Of a DNA stretch of 64,000 nucleotides, positions 1 to 11,173 are shown one piece after another (position 1 is the first letter of the stretch; every line of letters starts with the position of its first letter). The stretch is from Trema orientale (taxonomy: Eukaryota; Streptophyta; Magnoliopsida; Rosales; Cannabaceae), in the NCBI GenBank assembly GCA_002914845.1, contig JXTC01000219.1, positions 183,786 to 247,785 on the forward strand, in the 5' to 3' direction. Both the position numbers and the translations under genes were made by a program. The notes beneath the pieces were generated by a model, which did not search any database, had not been told where the DNA came from, and saw only the letters and a list, made by a program, of their open reading frames with translations.

Positions 1-491
1 CTTGTGTTATTTTTATAATTTCCGCATTATCACCTCACGTAATTAATTGAAAATTAATTGTATTCGGTAATACCTGATTAACGGACCTAACAATTTGCAT
101 AAAAAAAAATGTTGTTATTTGTCATTTTCTATTAGTCTTCCTTCTTCTTTTCTTTTTTACTTTTTTGGGGGTCTCTTGGGCCTTGTAAATATATGGGCCA
201 GTGGTGCCTTTGTTGCTAGGTCCAATTGCTGCTTTCTATGGTAATTAGACTTTTGGTGATGAGCATGCAGAATATCGGAGTCAGCGCAGAGGTGCTTTTT
301 CCATTGCCATGGATTTGGAGGTTTTTAACTTCTTGCTGCGTCGCAAAATCTATCTTTTTCTAAAAGAGCTTACTAAGATAGCTTATCAACAATGAAAGAA
401 AAATAACCTAAAAAATAGAGAGTAAACCGTGCACTACATCAAGCAAGTTGAATGCTCGTCATGATACTAATTAATTAATAAACATTTCTAA
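1..491. other. Intergenic, no gene seen
   Basis: AT-rich sequence with no reading frame of coding character, no repeat and no RNA gene that I can recognise. Confidence 0.5.
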
Positions 492-1262
492 TTAATAAAC
501 ACGTTGAAGGAAAGCAGATATAGTTATGGATAGATACAAGTTAATTAAAAGGTCGTCACATACCTCATTCCCAGTGGGATGGATGCCACCACCACCATAA
601 GTACTTGTAATCCGTACGTGGAAAGCGAAGTACATGTTTGTTCTCCCGCGCACATCCCCCGTAGAATTCCACTCCATAGCAATAATATGTCCGTACAATC
701 GAAATGAACCCTTGAATATGCATTCTCTATAGTATTAGGCATCGGATGGGAGTTAGCAACGGGAAATGTTGGACTGATGGCACATCCCTCAATATCAAAA
801 AGGAGAATTTCACTCAAATCTGTCCTTGAAGCTGCAAAATTAAGTCCTAAATTGCAAACAGTAGCAACATTCATGTCTCCATCAAATGAATAAAACAGGT
901 CCACTTGGTATTCCACATTTGCAGCTCATAGCGGCTTGAAGAAAGCAATAGCACATACTGGCCGATTCTGTATTGGCTCTATAAACCTCAAAGGATAATT
1001 GCTGCATGCTTCAATGTCTTCCCAATATCCTATATTGTCTTTTGTGTCCAAAACTTTGAGCTCTCCAGATAAGTTTCCTATTGCAATTTGATGGAGAAAA
1101 TTGAAGCAAAGTCAAACGAGCGATGGGGATTAGCATCCCCATAACTACGCCACGGACGAAATCGACTTTAAACAAAACGACGATATCTGCATAATTTCCT
1201 CCATGCAGAAACCGTCGACCTGCAAAATCTTCAGCATTAAAAATTAATACAACAAATAACAA
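492..1262 (-). pseudogene. Unrecognised decayed coding fragment
   Basis: The minus strand has protein-like stretches that change frame. One frame over about 545-1085 reads GELKVLDTKDNIGYWEDIEA, then a run including CSNYPLRFIEP and NRPVCAIAFFKPL, then a TGA, then AANVEYQVDLFYSFDGDMNV and SRTDLSEILLFDIEGCAIS. A second frame at 492-700 continues with IIAMEWNSTGDVRGRTNMYF. A third at 1135-1235 reads GGNYADIVVLFKVDF. Composition and hydrophobic patterning look like former exons, but at least one stop and apparent frame changes break it, unless some are unrecognised introns. I do not recognise the family, and no intact start or end is visible. Confidence 0.35.
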
Positions 1263-1723
1263 CTAAAGCTATAATCACTATAAAGTGGCCCACCATATAA
1301 TATATTCTATATTTTGGAATTTCCTGATAAAAGTACAACAAATACTATAATCATTAATCTCGACTCGTAGCTAGGTAGGCATTTTGTCTGTCCTACTTGG
1401 AATGGTTGCTAAGTGGGGATTCCCAACAGCATCTGTATCTAAAGCTTCTCATCTATTTCTCAATCTTTATACGTATGTTTCTTTTTATGTTTAGCCTATA
1501 CTTCCAATCATATGCTTAAAATATATAACTATATATATGCAAGTATTATTATGAATTTTGAGTGTTGGTGATACCTCTACTCTTTTTGTCTGTTGTTGTT
1601 TGAGCTTATTTCCAGTACTCGATAGATAATATTATTAAGAGAGGAAAAAAGACCTGGTCAAGCTTCTCTCTCTATTTATATACATATATATGTCATTTGT
1701 GAATATATATATATATATATAAA
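1263..1723. other. Intergenic, simple AT tracts
   Basis: No gene seen. It ends in a (TA)n tract at about 1703-1721 that abuts the next element. Confidence 0.5.
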
Positions 1724-1971
1724 GGTTGCCAATCCAGTAGGTATTTTTTTTTTTTTTTTTACCTGTGTGTAGGTATTTTTTTTTTAGCCGTTAGATCATC
1801 ATCTGATGATGATCCAATGGTTATAATGATGTGCATGAAAAGACATGCATCATTAATGCTATTTCTCTCTCTTATTTTTTAATATAAAAAAATGTGCCAA
1901 AAAAAATTTCATTAACCAAATTAATACCTATGCATAGGTAAAAAAAAATAATACCTACTGGATTGGTGCCC
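1724..1971. mobile_element. 248-bp MITE with 9-bp target duplication, Mutator-like
   Basis: The ends are inverted repeats: the left reads CCAATCCAGTAGGTATT and the right is its reverse complement (AATACCTACTGGATTGG). Directly outside both ends stands the same 9-mer, ATATATAAA (1715-1723 and 1972-1980). Nine-base duplications are typical of Mutator-like elements. The match lies next to a TA microsatellite, so it is a little less decisive than usual. There is no coding capacity. Related copies in inverted orientation lie at 48332-48563 and, degraded, at about 38920-39115; all share a core with AGCCGTTAGATCA or its variants. Confidence 0.75.
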
Positions 1972-3361
1972 ATATATAAATGTGTGTATATATATATACA
2001 TATATATATTTGTGTCATTTGCATATTATGCATGCATGATTTATAATTCTTCGTCATTTGAATTGTGCATAATGCATGCACGAGTACTTTTTTTTTAAAG
2101 AATTATTAGTTTAACAATTCAAGATTTTAATATATAAGAAGAGAAATCGTGAAAGGAAACTTATACATCAGAGGGAATGAGCTGGATATATAAATAGTAA
2201 AACTAAAATGTTAAAAGCATTATGAAATCTAACTACTAAATATTAATATCAGTGTGATGAAACTTCAATTTCTGCTTCAGAAGACAACGTTTTTCTGCTT
2301 ATGTAGTTATATCTTTGTTGTTGGGATATAGTTGAATGTCGAGAGCAAAACGAGAACTAATATGCACGTTATTGATTAGGGAAATTAAAAGTTACAAATT
2401 TATGGATTTGATTGAGACCTTGTATGATCATAGTTTTATGTGGCAACCAGTTTAATATTACGCAACACGATTTTAGTGTGTACTCTAGAAATTATATGGT
2501 TAAGCACATAAATAATCAGTAAGCCCCAAAGTCCTATACCTTACAGTTGGAATTTTGTGTTGTTCAAATACAAAGAAAAAGACTGAGAAAAATAACTAAA
2601 TCTTTGTTCATGCCTTTAGCCTCACGTTGGAAAGATCTAGAAAGTAGATTATCATGATCGGAAATCTAAGACTGTAATTTTATATAAATATGATAATATA
2701 CAGTGAATTTTTAAAATTCCAAAAGATCATGTACTTGAAATTTTCATTTAAGGACCTTAAATCATTATAATTTCTTTAACTAAGAAATCTCTCATCTATA
2801 TTTAGTTAATCAAGAAAATGTCCATTAGGGTTTAAGAAGATTTCTAGTTAATTCATTTAGAAAATTATTAACAATTCATAAATTGTAGTAAAAAGAGTTC
2901 AATTAAAATATTTAGTCCAAATACTAAAACAGATCACTTAATCACTTGTATTTCCAAGTACTCAATTTTAGTAATAAAACTATTCTCATATATCCACTTA
3001 GTTAATACACTAATTTTGGCTAAATAATTCTGATATAGAAAGGAAAGGTGATATAAAATAAGAACCAATTAAAGAAGAGGTAGGAAACAATAAGCATATA
3101 CCAAACATACTTGTCAAGTCACCATGACGATTACTTCAAAATAATTCAGCACCTAAAAGTGGGAGGAAGTAGGGGAGTGAGCATGTGAATACTCAGTAGA
3201 GATTTAATTACAAATTTTTAACCAGTATAAAATACTTACTTTTAAGTTCCTACATGGTCAATAAAATACTCAACAATTTTATAGAAATCCAATCAAATTT
3301 ATTTTCCAAAAGTTCAAACGTTTCAAACTATTATAAAATAGTATCACAAAATAAGTACATT
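1972..3361. other. AT-rich intergenic, no gene seen
   Basis: Very AT-rich sequence with stops in all frames. No repeat family shared with the rest of the window was recognised. Confidence 0.5.
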
Positions 3362-3458
3362 TTATTCAAGTCTTCACAAGTGTATTAATTGAATACCACC
3401 TCACTCTACATATTATTCAAGTCTTCACAAGTGTATTAATTGAATACCACCTCACTCT
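3362..3458. repeat. Tandem duplication, 51-bp period
   Basis: A 46-base segment beginning TTATTCAAGTCTTCACAAG and ending CCACCTCACTCT occurs at 3362 and again at 3413 without visible mismatch. The copies are separated by ACATA, so the period is 51. The second copy directly abuts the LTR-like block. Confidence 0.9.
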
Positions 3459-5024
3459 GTAATGTCTGATATTTATGACATACGTGAGTTCTAGTCATTT
3501 ATGTTATGACCGTGAGTTTTATTCCAATCACCTAGGTCATGACTATGAGTTTTCTTTCTTTTTCTTTTCCTTTTCTTTTTCCTTTTTATTTTTCTTTTAT
3601 GATCCAGTGTTTTGTTGAAAACACCGTAATTCTAGTGTTCTTTTGGAATACCGTGATTCTGTCAGCCGCATGAGATGATTATGCAATACAATGCCATATA
3701 AATGACATAAACCAGAATATGTACCATTTTTCACAAATTCTCAAACAGACCATGCAATATTTTTAATTCAATCCAAGTTTAGTTCATAAAACCAAATTCT
3801 CAATTCATTTATATTTTTCTAGAAATTTTGACAACATAACAACCATTTTAGCAAATCCCATAAAATCCAAAATTTGTAGAAAATAATTCCAAAACAAAAT
3901 ATAAATAGTACGCCAACTAATGTGACGTGCCTCCCAAACAATTTAAATATCATTTTATCTCAAAACAAGATATAATCACATTTTTACAAAATATTTCACA
4001 AAAATTCCATATTTAATCAAAATAAATAAATTCACAATTAAACCAAATTTTCGAATCAAGTAATTGAATCCCTATCTTAAACGAGTGACTAGACCATGAT
4101 ACGATGCTATGGAGCATGTTTGTTGTCCTTTGGTGATCATTCGGAGGGTCGGGGGTCGCTTTCGAATCCTTAATCACTCGCTTTGTAATATTACTTTTCC
4201 AACAGAGCCTCAAATCAAAAAACAGATATCACTACCCAATTCGTAGCAACCAAATTATCTAGGTTAGACATATAACTTGACCAATTCGGGCTTAAGTTTC
4301 TAAGCCGTTGGATTTCATTTTTTGTACCAATCACCAAACATAGTTAATATATATCTAATTTTTCATGTTTTCACGAGTACATCACAAATATAAAGTTTAT
4401 TTGACGATCTAATGGTCGGATTAAAATGTCAACTCTTAAACCTAAAAAGCTTAAAACTGTTCATCAATGACAAAATTAAATCCGGAAAGACTTGAGTTAA
4501 GAGACATATACCATGATGATCCCCGTGTCAAGAAGAGTTGAACGAGACTGGTTTCACGGCCTGAGATGGCCGGAAACATCACCGGCGATCGAATGTTCAT
4601 CTCAGTGTTTTTGGCTCCCGTCGGTGACACACAGCACAAGCGGCCGCGAAACTCTGATGGGATGGCTGGCTCGAGGTGGCGCTTCATCTGGGACCAGTGG
4701 AGAGGCTCGTCGATGACCGGAGGACTGTCAACTGGCGTCAGCAGTGGCGTCATGTTCCGTCGAGGAGAGAGAAAGAAAAAGACTAGGGAAAGAAGAGAGA
4801 AAGAGCTAAGGGGAAATGAGGGGAGCTGATGGTGGCCACGTGTCACCCCATATAATGGGCACTAAGTTTTGCTCTTTAGTCCGTGTTTGAAAATTCTTAC
4901 ACTTATGCCCCTCTAATGTATGAAATGGCTCCTGGTTTCAAAAATTTATTTCATTTAAACCCAATTTCGAACTTTTTAATGGTCAAAAGACCAAATTACC
5001 CTTGTTTAACAACGGGTTTTTACA
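3458..5024. mobile_element. Possible solo LTR or LTR remnant
   Basis: The block starts TGTAATGTCTGA and ends GGTTTTTACA, giving TG...CA termini and a 5-base terminal inversion (TGTAA/TTACA), as in many plant LTR retrotransposons. It contains a GC-rich island at about 4540-4830 with short open frames on both strands, none resembling a known protein. Flanking pentamers (CACTC and GGGAT) do not match, so there is no target duplication to confirm the boundaries. No polymerase or gag coding is seen nearby. Confidence 0.4.
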
Positions 5025-6553
5025 GGGATACTTTGTACATATTTTTACACTTTTAGAGAGTAATAACCGTGTTAATTACGTCTTTCATCAAGTCTCCTAT
5101 TTAAATTTTCTAATTACTAGATAATTAATGATATCTAGTGTTGGTACTTGGTAGAAGTATTGTGTTATATCGAATTTTTTTTCTACAAAAAAGTAGTGTA
5201 ATCATATAGCATAAAACAATGTAACAGTACTTATCAAATGTTTTCTACACAGAAGCTTAATTAAACTAGTTGAGTGCAAGAGTAAGTCAAAATCACCTAA
5301 ATGTCTCCAAAATTACACAAGTAGTCGACGTTATTATAATTGGAATAAAAGATTTTTCTTTGTGCTAAAAGATTGTAACTAAGAGGTTATTCTCATAATC
5401 TTAAACCGGTCAAACTTAAATTAATAGACTCCTATACTGACAAAATTAGGATAGATGAAATTTTATTGCATCATTTCTAAATATTTTACTCGACAATATC
5501 ATTTTTTTAGGAATATGCTAATAAGAAAAGAAAAGGAAAAAAAAAAACACTTGTGGTAGCTAATGAGGAGAAAAACTAGATAATAGTCTCACACCACAAT
5601 TTCATTTGACTTCCTTTTTTAATTAAGGAAATTTTATTCCAACCAATAACCATTGAATACAAAGATCAAATTATAGAGATATAATAACACTAAACAATCG
5701 ATCAAAACATTGATTCTTACTTAAGAATATGAAAGAAAAAAATTGGTATATGAAATATAAATAACGTGTGCACAACTATAAGGAGTATAACTAGAGCTCC
5801 ACCAGAGATTCCTCTTTCGCTCTTTTAAAATGTCTTATGTCTTCCACCACCACTTGAGTTAGTTTGTCTGGTTGATATGAAAACGGATCTTCCATAAATA
5901 TCAATCTTTGACTAAATTTTTTTTTTCATATTTGGATCATATATGAACTATCAAATATAGAAGAAAATAAAAAAAAAAAAAAACACAAAAACAATTAAAA
6001 CTCACACAAATCTAGAATCAGGTAGCAGAAAACTTCTAAAGATTTAAATCTATTAGGACATATACTTTCAAACGTATGAAAAGATTATTTAAAAAAAATA
6101 AAATAAAACTTACCAAATAAGTAGATCTTGCTAGGTAGAAATCAAGGTATGAGACTTACAAAAAGGTGAAAAGTAGATGATTAAGAGCAGCTATGGATTC
6201 TTGGATGAGAAAAGGATTGGTTTTGAATTTTCAATTTGATATGAAGTATTTGATTTTACTCGAATTTAATGCATAGGAATTTACTTTACTAATTTAAGTT
6301 CAATCCATTCAAAATTATAAGAATAGTCTCAAAGAAAATTATGCTTATACTTTTACTTGTGTAATTTATGAAAGAATATAAATAGATTTGAAATTATGAC
6401 TACGCTCCATTCATATTTTCCGTGCAATCGTCCACGAGCTTCTCTTTATTAAGTACAAATAAGAAAACACACTTATTTTTTATGGAATAAATTAGCTATA
6501 TGCCACTTTTTTCCTTATTAATTAAATCTACTACCATACCACTTTTTTAAAAT
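5025..6553. other. AT-rich intergenic, no gene seen
   Basis: No coding-like frame, RNA gene or recognised repeat. Confidence 0.5.
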
Positions 6554-6862
6554 AAATTCTTGATGAATCCTTGACGATCTTGACGAATTCTTGAACGATT
6601 CTTGATGTCAGCGGCAATCTTGATGAATTCTTGATAAATTTTTGATGAATTCATGACGATCTTGACGGATTCTTGGTGGATTCTTGACATCGGCAACGAT
6701 CTTGACGGATTCTTGATGAATTCTTGACGGATTCTTGACAATCTTGATAGATTCTTGATGGATTCTTGACAGATTCTTGATATCGATAGTGATCTTAACA
6801 GATTCTTGATGGATTCTTGACGTAATCTTGATAAATTCTTGACAGATTTTTGACTAATTCTC
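6554..6862. repeat. Degenerate minisatellite of TTCTTGAYRR units
   Basis: About 300 bases are built from 12-15-base variants of GATTCTTGACG / GATTCTTGATG. A higher-order pattern is visible: a marker with a CGGCAATCTTGA or CGGCAACGATCTTGA-type core recurs at about 6604, 6685 and 6778. The open minus frame through it (serine, arginine and isoleucine rich) is a by-product of the repeat. Confidence 0.9.
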
Positions 6863-7069
6863 TCCCAAAAGTGGTAAAATCTAATGGTGGTGGTAAACTT
6901 AGTTAAACCTTTGAAAAAAGTGGTAATTGCCTACTTAACCCTTTTTTATGGGTCTCTAACACTTTTACCTATAAAAACTCAAAACAAATTACAAAAATAT
7001 GAAAGTCGGGCTTTTTTTTTAAATTTTCATATGATTTTATTTGAAATTATCACTTTTTTTAAAAAATGA

Positions 7070-7620
7070 GAAAACTACCATTTTTAAAATAGTTACTAGT
7101 TACCAATTTCTTAAAACTGATTACCGGTTACTGGTTACCAATTATATACCAGTTATAAATACCTTTAGTGACTAGTTATCAGTTTCTGAGAACCGGTTAT
7201 CGGTTATTAGTTACTATTTTAAAAAATAACATTTTTCTAAACATTTAAAAAAACAGTATTTTTCTAATAAAAACTGTACAGCACCAAGAAAAATGCAAAC
7301 CACCGTATTTTTCAAAAAGATTTTTTGAAAATACTGTATAATGTCTAATTTTTCCATTTTTTATTTTAAAAAAACAGAAGAAATTTGATTTTCTTTATGG
7401 TAATTTAAAAAAAAAATTGAAAAATTCTAGATTTTGAAATTGTTTGAAGAATCCCAGATTTAATTAGAAATATACAACTTTTAAAAGAATTTAGAAAAAT
7501 ATCATTTTTTAATTAGTGAGATACTTGAGTTAACCGATCAAGTTACTTATTACTTCAAGTAACTAGATTAGTTTTTCTAAGTAACCAAACTAGTTACTTC
7601 GCATACCAATGAAAATACCA
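7070..7620. repeat. Interspersed palindromic repeat, copy 1
   Basis: A segment rich in GGTTACTGGTTAC/AGTTACTAGTTACC words forms an imperfect inverted repeat (about 7092-7230), followed by a tail with TTTTTCTAATAAAAACTGTA and, at 7519-7620, AGTGAGATACTTGAGTTAAC. The palindromic part recurs at about 9008-9207 and 9955-10110, and the tail at 10437-10770. It serves as the host sequence into which two elements of this window inserted. No coding capacity. Confidence 0.75.
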
Positions 7621-7823
7621 ACTATGGAAAAAAAAGTAGTATTTCTCTAAATATTTTTCAAAAGTGAATTTTTTTGCTAGAAAAACTTTTCAAATGTGAT
7701 ATTTTTCTAAATCAATCCGAGGTTTTTCAAAAAAAAATCAGCCAATTTAGGACTTTTCAATTTTTGGCACTTTGGGCCTAGAATTTTTTAGGAAGCCCTA
7801 AAAAATGCCAACAATACAAAATC

Positions 7824-8114
7824 GAGAAATTTAGGTAGATGGCCAAAATTTTAAATTTGATTAAGTAAATGTCCATTTTTAAAATTTTATAGTTAAATGT
7901 CCAAGTATACATATTTTTACACTTGATAGATACACATATCCACCAATTTTAATTACTGTACTGAAAGGCACTGGGCATATAATTTTTTATACTTGGTATA
8001 TAAAATTTTACACTTGGTATGTAAGCATATATTCCGGACATTTTGCTATAATATTTGACAAAGGGACATTTATTGAAATTGGGTCCAAAATTTGGTCATA
8101 TTTCTATAAGCCCC
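7824..8114 (+). mobile_element. 291-bp Mutator-like MITE, copy 1
   Basis: The element starts GAGAAATTTAGG and ends CTTATAAGCCCC. About 66 bases at each end form an imperfect inverted repeat with a shared TAAATGTCC...TATAG..AAATGTCC pattern. Flanks TACAAAATC and GACAAAATC agree at 8 of 9 positions. The same 291-base length recurs in the inverted copy 3 at 19983-20273. No coding. Confidence 0.85.
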
Positions 8115-8475
8115 GACAAAATCCCCTTCCTAATATTTGTATATGGTCTTCTATTGAAAATTGTCATTTTGCTGTTATTGGCGCTAAAACGGTTGTGAAA
8201 CAAAATTCATACACGATTTTGATTTTTCAGTGGTCAATGGAAAAGGGCCCTATAATCTCAGGTGATGGACTACCCACGTTGATTAATGAATCCATCTCTC
8301 TTAACGTGAGCAATGGATTGACCATAAACCTCCGACCATCGTGGGGATGACGACTCGATTCCAAATTTCTTTGTCAATGGAGCGAGCGTCTTACCACCCT
8401 ATCTGTTAGCAAAGCCCATCACATAAATGAACTATTAACTGAAAATAACTATGCCATGTCAATTAATTTCATCCG

Positions 8476-8872
8476 ATACTGTGTTCGTGTAGTTTGAAAT
8501 GTGGTTCTTGAAATGACTTTGTCTAAATGGGTGCTCTTTCTATTAGATAAATTAGATAGAGAGGCTTATACTTTATACGCATAGACGTGTTAATTATGAA
8601 GTAGCCCACAACAAAAACAGTCAACTCTAGTTTTTACGTTTTTTTTCCAATAAAGTTAGCTTATTTTATAATAAAATTTGAATGAAGTAAACTGTTATAT
8701 GTCCAAAACAAATTTTAAGATGGCATTGTTCATTAGTTTGCATTGTCAAAAATTCCAGGCCCATAATCCAGATTTCCAAAATTATCAGAGTGCTAATTTC
8801 GAATTTTATTGAAATTCCATGGGTTGTACTCAAATTCTCCTATTCGATAGGATTAGAAAATCTAAGGGAAAT
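8476..8872. repeat. Local segmental duplication, copy A
   Basis: Colinear with 12867-13395. Both carry AAGTAGCCCACAACAAAAAC, AGTAAACTGTTATATGTC, GTGCTAATTTCG and finally GATTAGAAAATCTAA. Copy B has extra inserted sequence around 13080-13210. There is no coding frame. The two copies lie on either side of the YJU2-like gene. Confidence 0.8.
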
Positions 8873-9007
8873 TAGACATTATACGGTACTTTTTGGAAAA
8901 AATTTGAAAAATATCAGCATTTTTTTAAGATGCGGTAAGGTTATCAGCGTTTTTTTAAGATGCGGTAAAGTTTTTATTAGAAAAATAGCATTGTTAAACA
9001 ATATTTA

Positions 9008-10110
9008 GAAAACTACCATTTTTAAAAATAGTAACTAATAACCGATAACCAGTTTCTGAAAACTAGTAACTAGTAACTAAAAATATTTATAACTAGGATA
9101 TAACTGGCAACCAGTAACCGATAACTAGTTTTCAGAAACTAATAACTAGTAATCATTTTAAAAATAGTATTTTTCTAAAAGTTTTTTAAAAAGTGATATT
9201 TTTCTAAGGGTACTTATCATTAAAATACCCTCTGTTTTGAAACAATTTGAAAAAAAACCTTATGTTTTTGGAAATTCAAAATAAGTACCTTCTATTTAAC
9301 AAAAATTATTACTAAAATACCCTATGTTTTGAAAAAGTGTGAAAAAAAATCCTTGTATTGTTAAAAATTCAAAATAAATATTTTCTATTTGAATTATCAT
9401 ATCATTTGCTACATTTGACCACTCAAAGGTTTCAAAAAAATTAGTAAAATTAATATTTTACTCATATTATATTATTTTAAGAAATACACCACACTTGAAA
9501 ATAAAGGGAGAGAAAATACACATGGTTTAAAACCTCTTAAAAAAAATCTTATATCCATTATTGTGATACAAATCTAGAAAAAAGAAAATCTAAAATTTTT
9601 GAAAATTTCTCAAATAGAAGGTATTTATCTTGAATTTTTAATAATATAAGGGTTTTTTTTCACACTTTTTTAAAAGTGAGGGTATTTTAGTGATAATTTT
9701 CGTTAAATAGAAGGTACTTATTTTGAATTTCTAAAAACACAAAGTCTTTTATTCACATTTTTTCAAAACAAAGGGTATTTTAATGATAATTTTCATTAAA
9801 TATAATGTATTTATTTTGAATTTTAAAAAACACAATATTTTTTTTCACATTTTTTCAAAACAGAGAGTATTTTAATGATAATTTCCCTTTTTCTAATAAA
9901 AACGGTACAAAAAATTTGAAAAAAATCTGAGTTCCGTATTTTCGTAATTCTTTTGGTTTCTTAAAACTGGTTACCAGTTACTGGTTACTAGTTATATACC
10001 AGTTATAAATACCTTTGGTTACTAGTTAACAGTTTCTGGAAACTGATTACTGGTTGCTAGTTACTATTTTAAAAAATGATATTTTTCTAAACATTTAAAA
10101 AAACGGTATT
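9008..10110. repeat. Palindromic repeat copies 2 and 3 flanking the 680-bp element
   Basis: Copy 2 (9008-9207, resuming at 9888) and copy 3 (9955-10110) both carry the GGTTACTGGTTAC-type inverted repeat seen at 7070. Copy 2 is in opposite orientation over much of its length. They show that the repeat amplified locally before the insertion at 9208. Confidence 0.7.
9208..9887. mobile_element. 680-bp Mutator-like non-autonomous element, subrepeats in arms
   Basis: Exact 9-base target duplication TTTTTCTAA at 9199-9207 and 9888-9896. The termini are inverted: the left begins GGGTACTTATCATTAAAATA and the right, reversed, GGGAAATTATCATTAAAATA. The arms hold about 105-110-base subunits, two direct copies on the left (9208-9410) and three inverted copies on the right (9600-9887). 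Rejoining the flanks restores the unbroken host word TTTTTCTAATAAAAAC, found uninterrupted at about 7253 and 10107. No coding. Confidence 0.88.
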
Positions 10111-10145
10111 TTTCTAATAAAAACTGTACAGCACCTAAAAAAAAT

Positions 10146-10434
10146 AGAAATTTAGGTAGATGACCAAGATTTTAAATTTGATTAAGTAGATATCTATTTT
10201 TAAAATTTTATAGCTAAATGTCAAGGTATATATATTTTTACATTGGTAAATATACATATCTACTAATTTTAATTACTGTATTGAAATGCACTAAGTATAT
10301 AATTTTTTATACTTGGTATATAAAATTTTACATTTGGTATATAAGTATATATACCGGACATTTTGCTATAACATTTGACAGCGGGACATTTACTAAAATT
10401 GGGCCCAAAATTTGATCACATTTCTATAAGCCCC
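10146..10434 (+). mobile_element. 289-bp Mutator-like MITE, copy 2
   Basis: Same family as 7824-8114: it begins AGAAATTTAGGTAGATGACC and ends TTTCTATAAGCCCC. Flanks AAAAAAAAT and TAAAAAAAT agree at 8 of 9. It sits in the host repeat between ACAGCACC and ATGCAAA. The host copy at about 7265-7290 has those words almost adjacent, so it is the unoccupied form. Confidence 0.85.
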
Positions 10435-10850
10435 TAAAAAAATGCAAATCACGTATTTTTCAAAAAGATTTTCTGAAAATATTGTACAATGTCTAATTTT
10501 CCCATTTTTTATTTTAAAAAATGGAGGAAATTTGATTTTTTTTTTTTTTTGGGGGGGGTAATTTTTCAAAAAAAAATTTGAGAAATTCTAGATTTTGAAA
10601 TTATTTGAAAAATCCCGAATTTAATTAGAAATATACCACTTTTAAAAGAATTTAGAAAAATATCATTTTTTTAATTAGTGAGATACTTGAGTTAACCGGT
10701 CAAGTAACTAGATTAGTTTTCCTGAGTAACCCAACTGGTTACTTCACGTACCAATGAAAATACCAATTATGAAACCAACTTAATACATGAAAGTTGTTTC
10801 TGGATTTGAAAAATATGATTCGAATCCTATACAAAATGCGTCCTATGTAC
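10435..10850. repeat. Host-repeat tail and a Tourist-like arm fragment
   Basis: 10437-10770 is colinear with 7290-7620 (it includes AGTGAGATACTTGAGTTAAC). From 10788, ATGAAAGTTGTTTCTGGATT followed by a GATTCGAATCCTAT word matches one arm of the nested element at 44505-44560. Confidence 0.65.
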
Positions 10851-11173
10851 TTTTGAATTTCAGAGGACATCTCGGAAACATTTTCAGTCCAGAAGTGCCT
10901 ATCAGTTTTTTCTTGTTTTTGTTTCTAACATGTGGTTGTTCAAATAAAAGGAAACTACTAAATAACAGTCGATAAAAATATATATTAACTCCCTATAAGA
11001 TATTTTCACAGACAAAGCATTGCAGATAGTACTAAATTGATAAAGATTGTACACATAGATTCATTAAAAAAAACAGGTCTAGAAGTGTACGAGTAACCAG
11101 ATTTGTACCTTCACTAACATGGAATGCAAGGGAAAGTTAGATAACAAAGAGTAGTGAGTGATTCATAAAATTC

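Noticed and set aside
4451-4846. 131- and 87-residue opposing frames in a GC-rich island
   Set aside because: They overlap on opposite strands, show no family features, and sit inside an LTR-like block.
3453-5029. 5-base target duplication for the LTR-like block
   Set aside because: Flanks CACTC and GGGAT do not match, so confidence was kept low.
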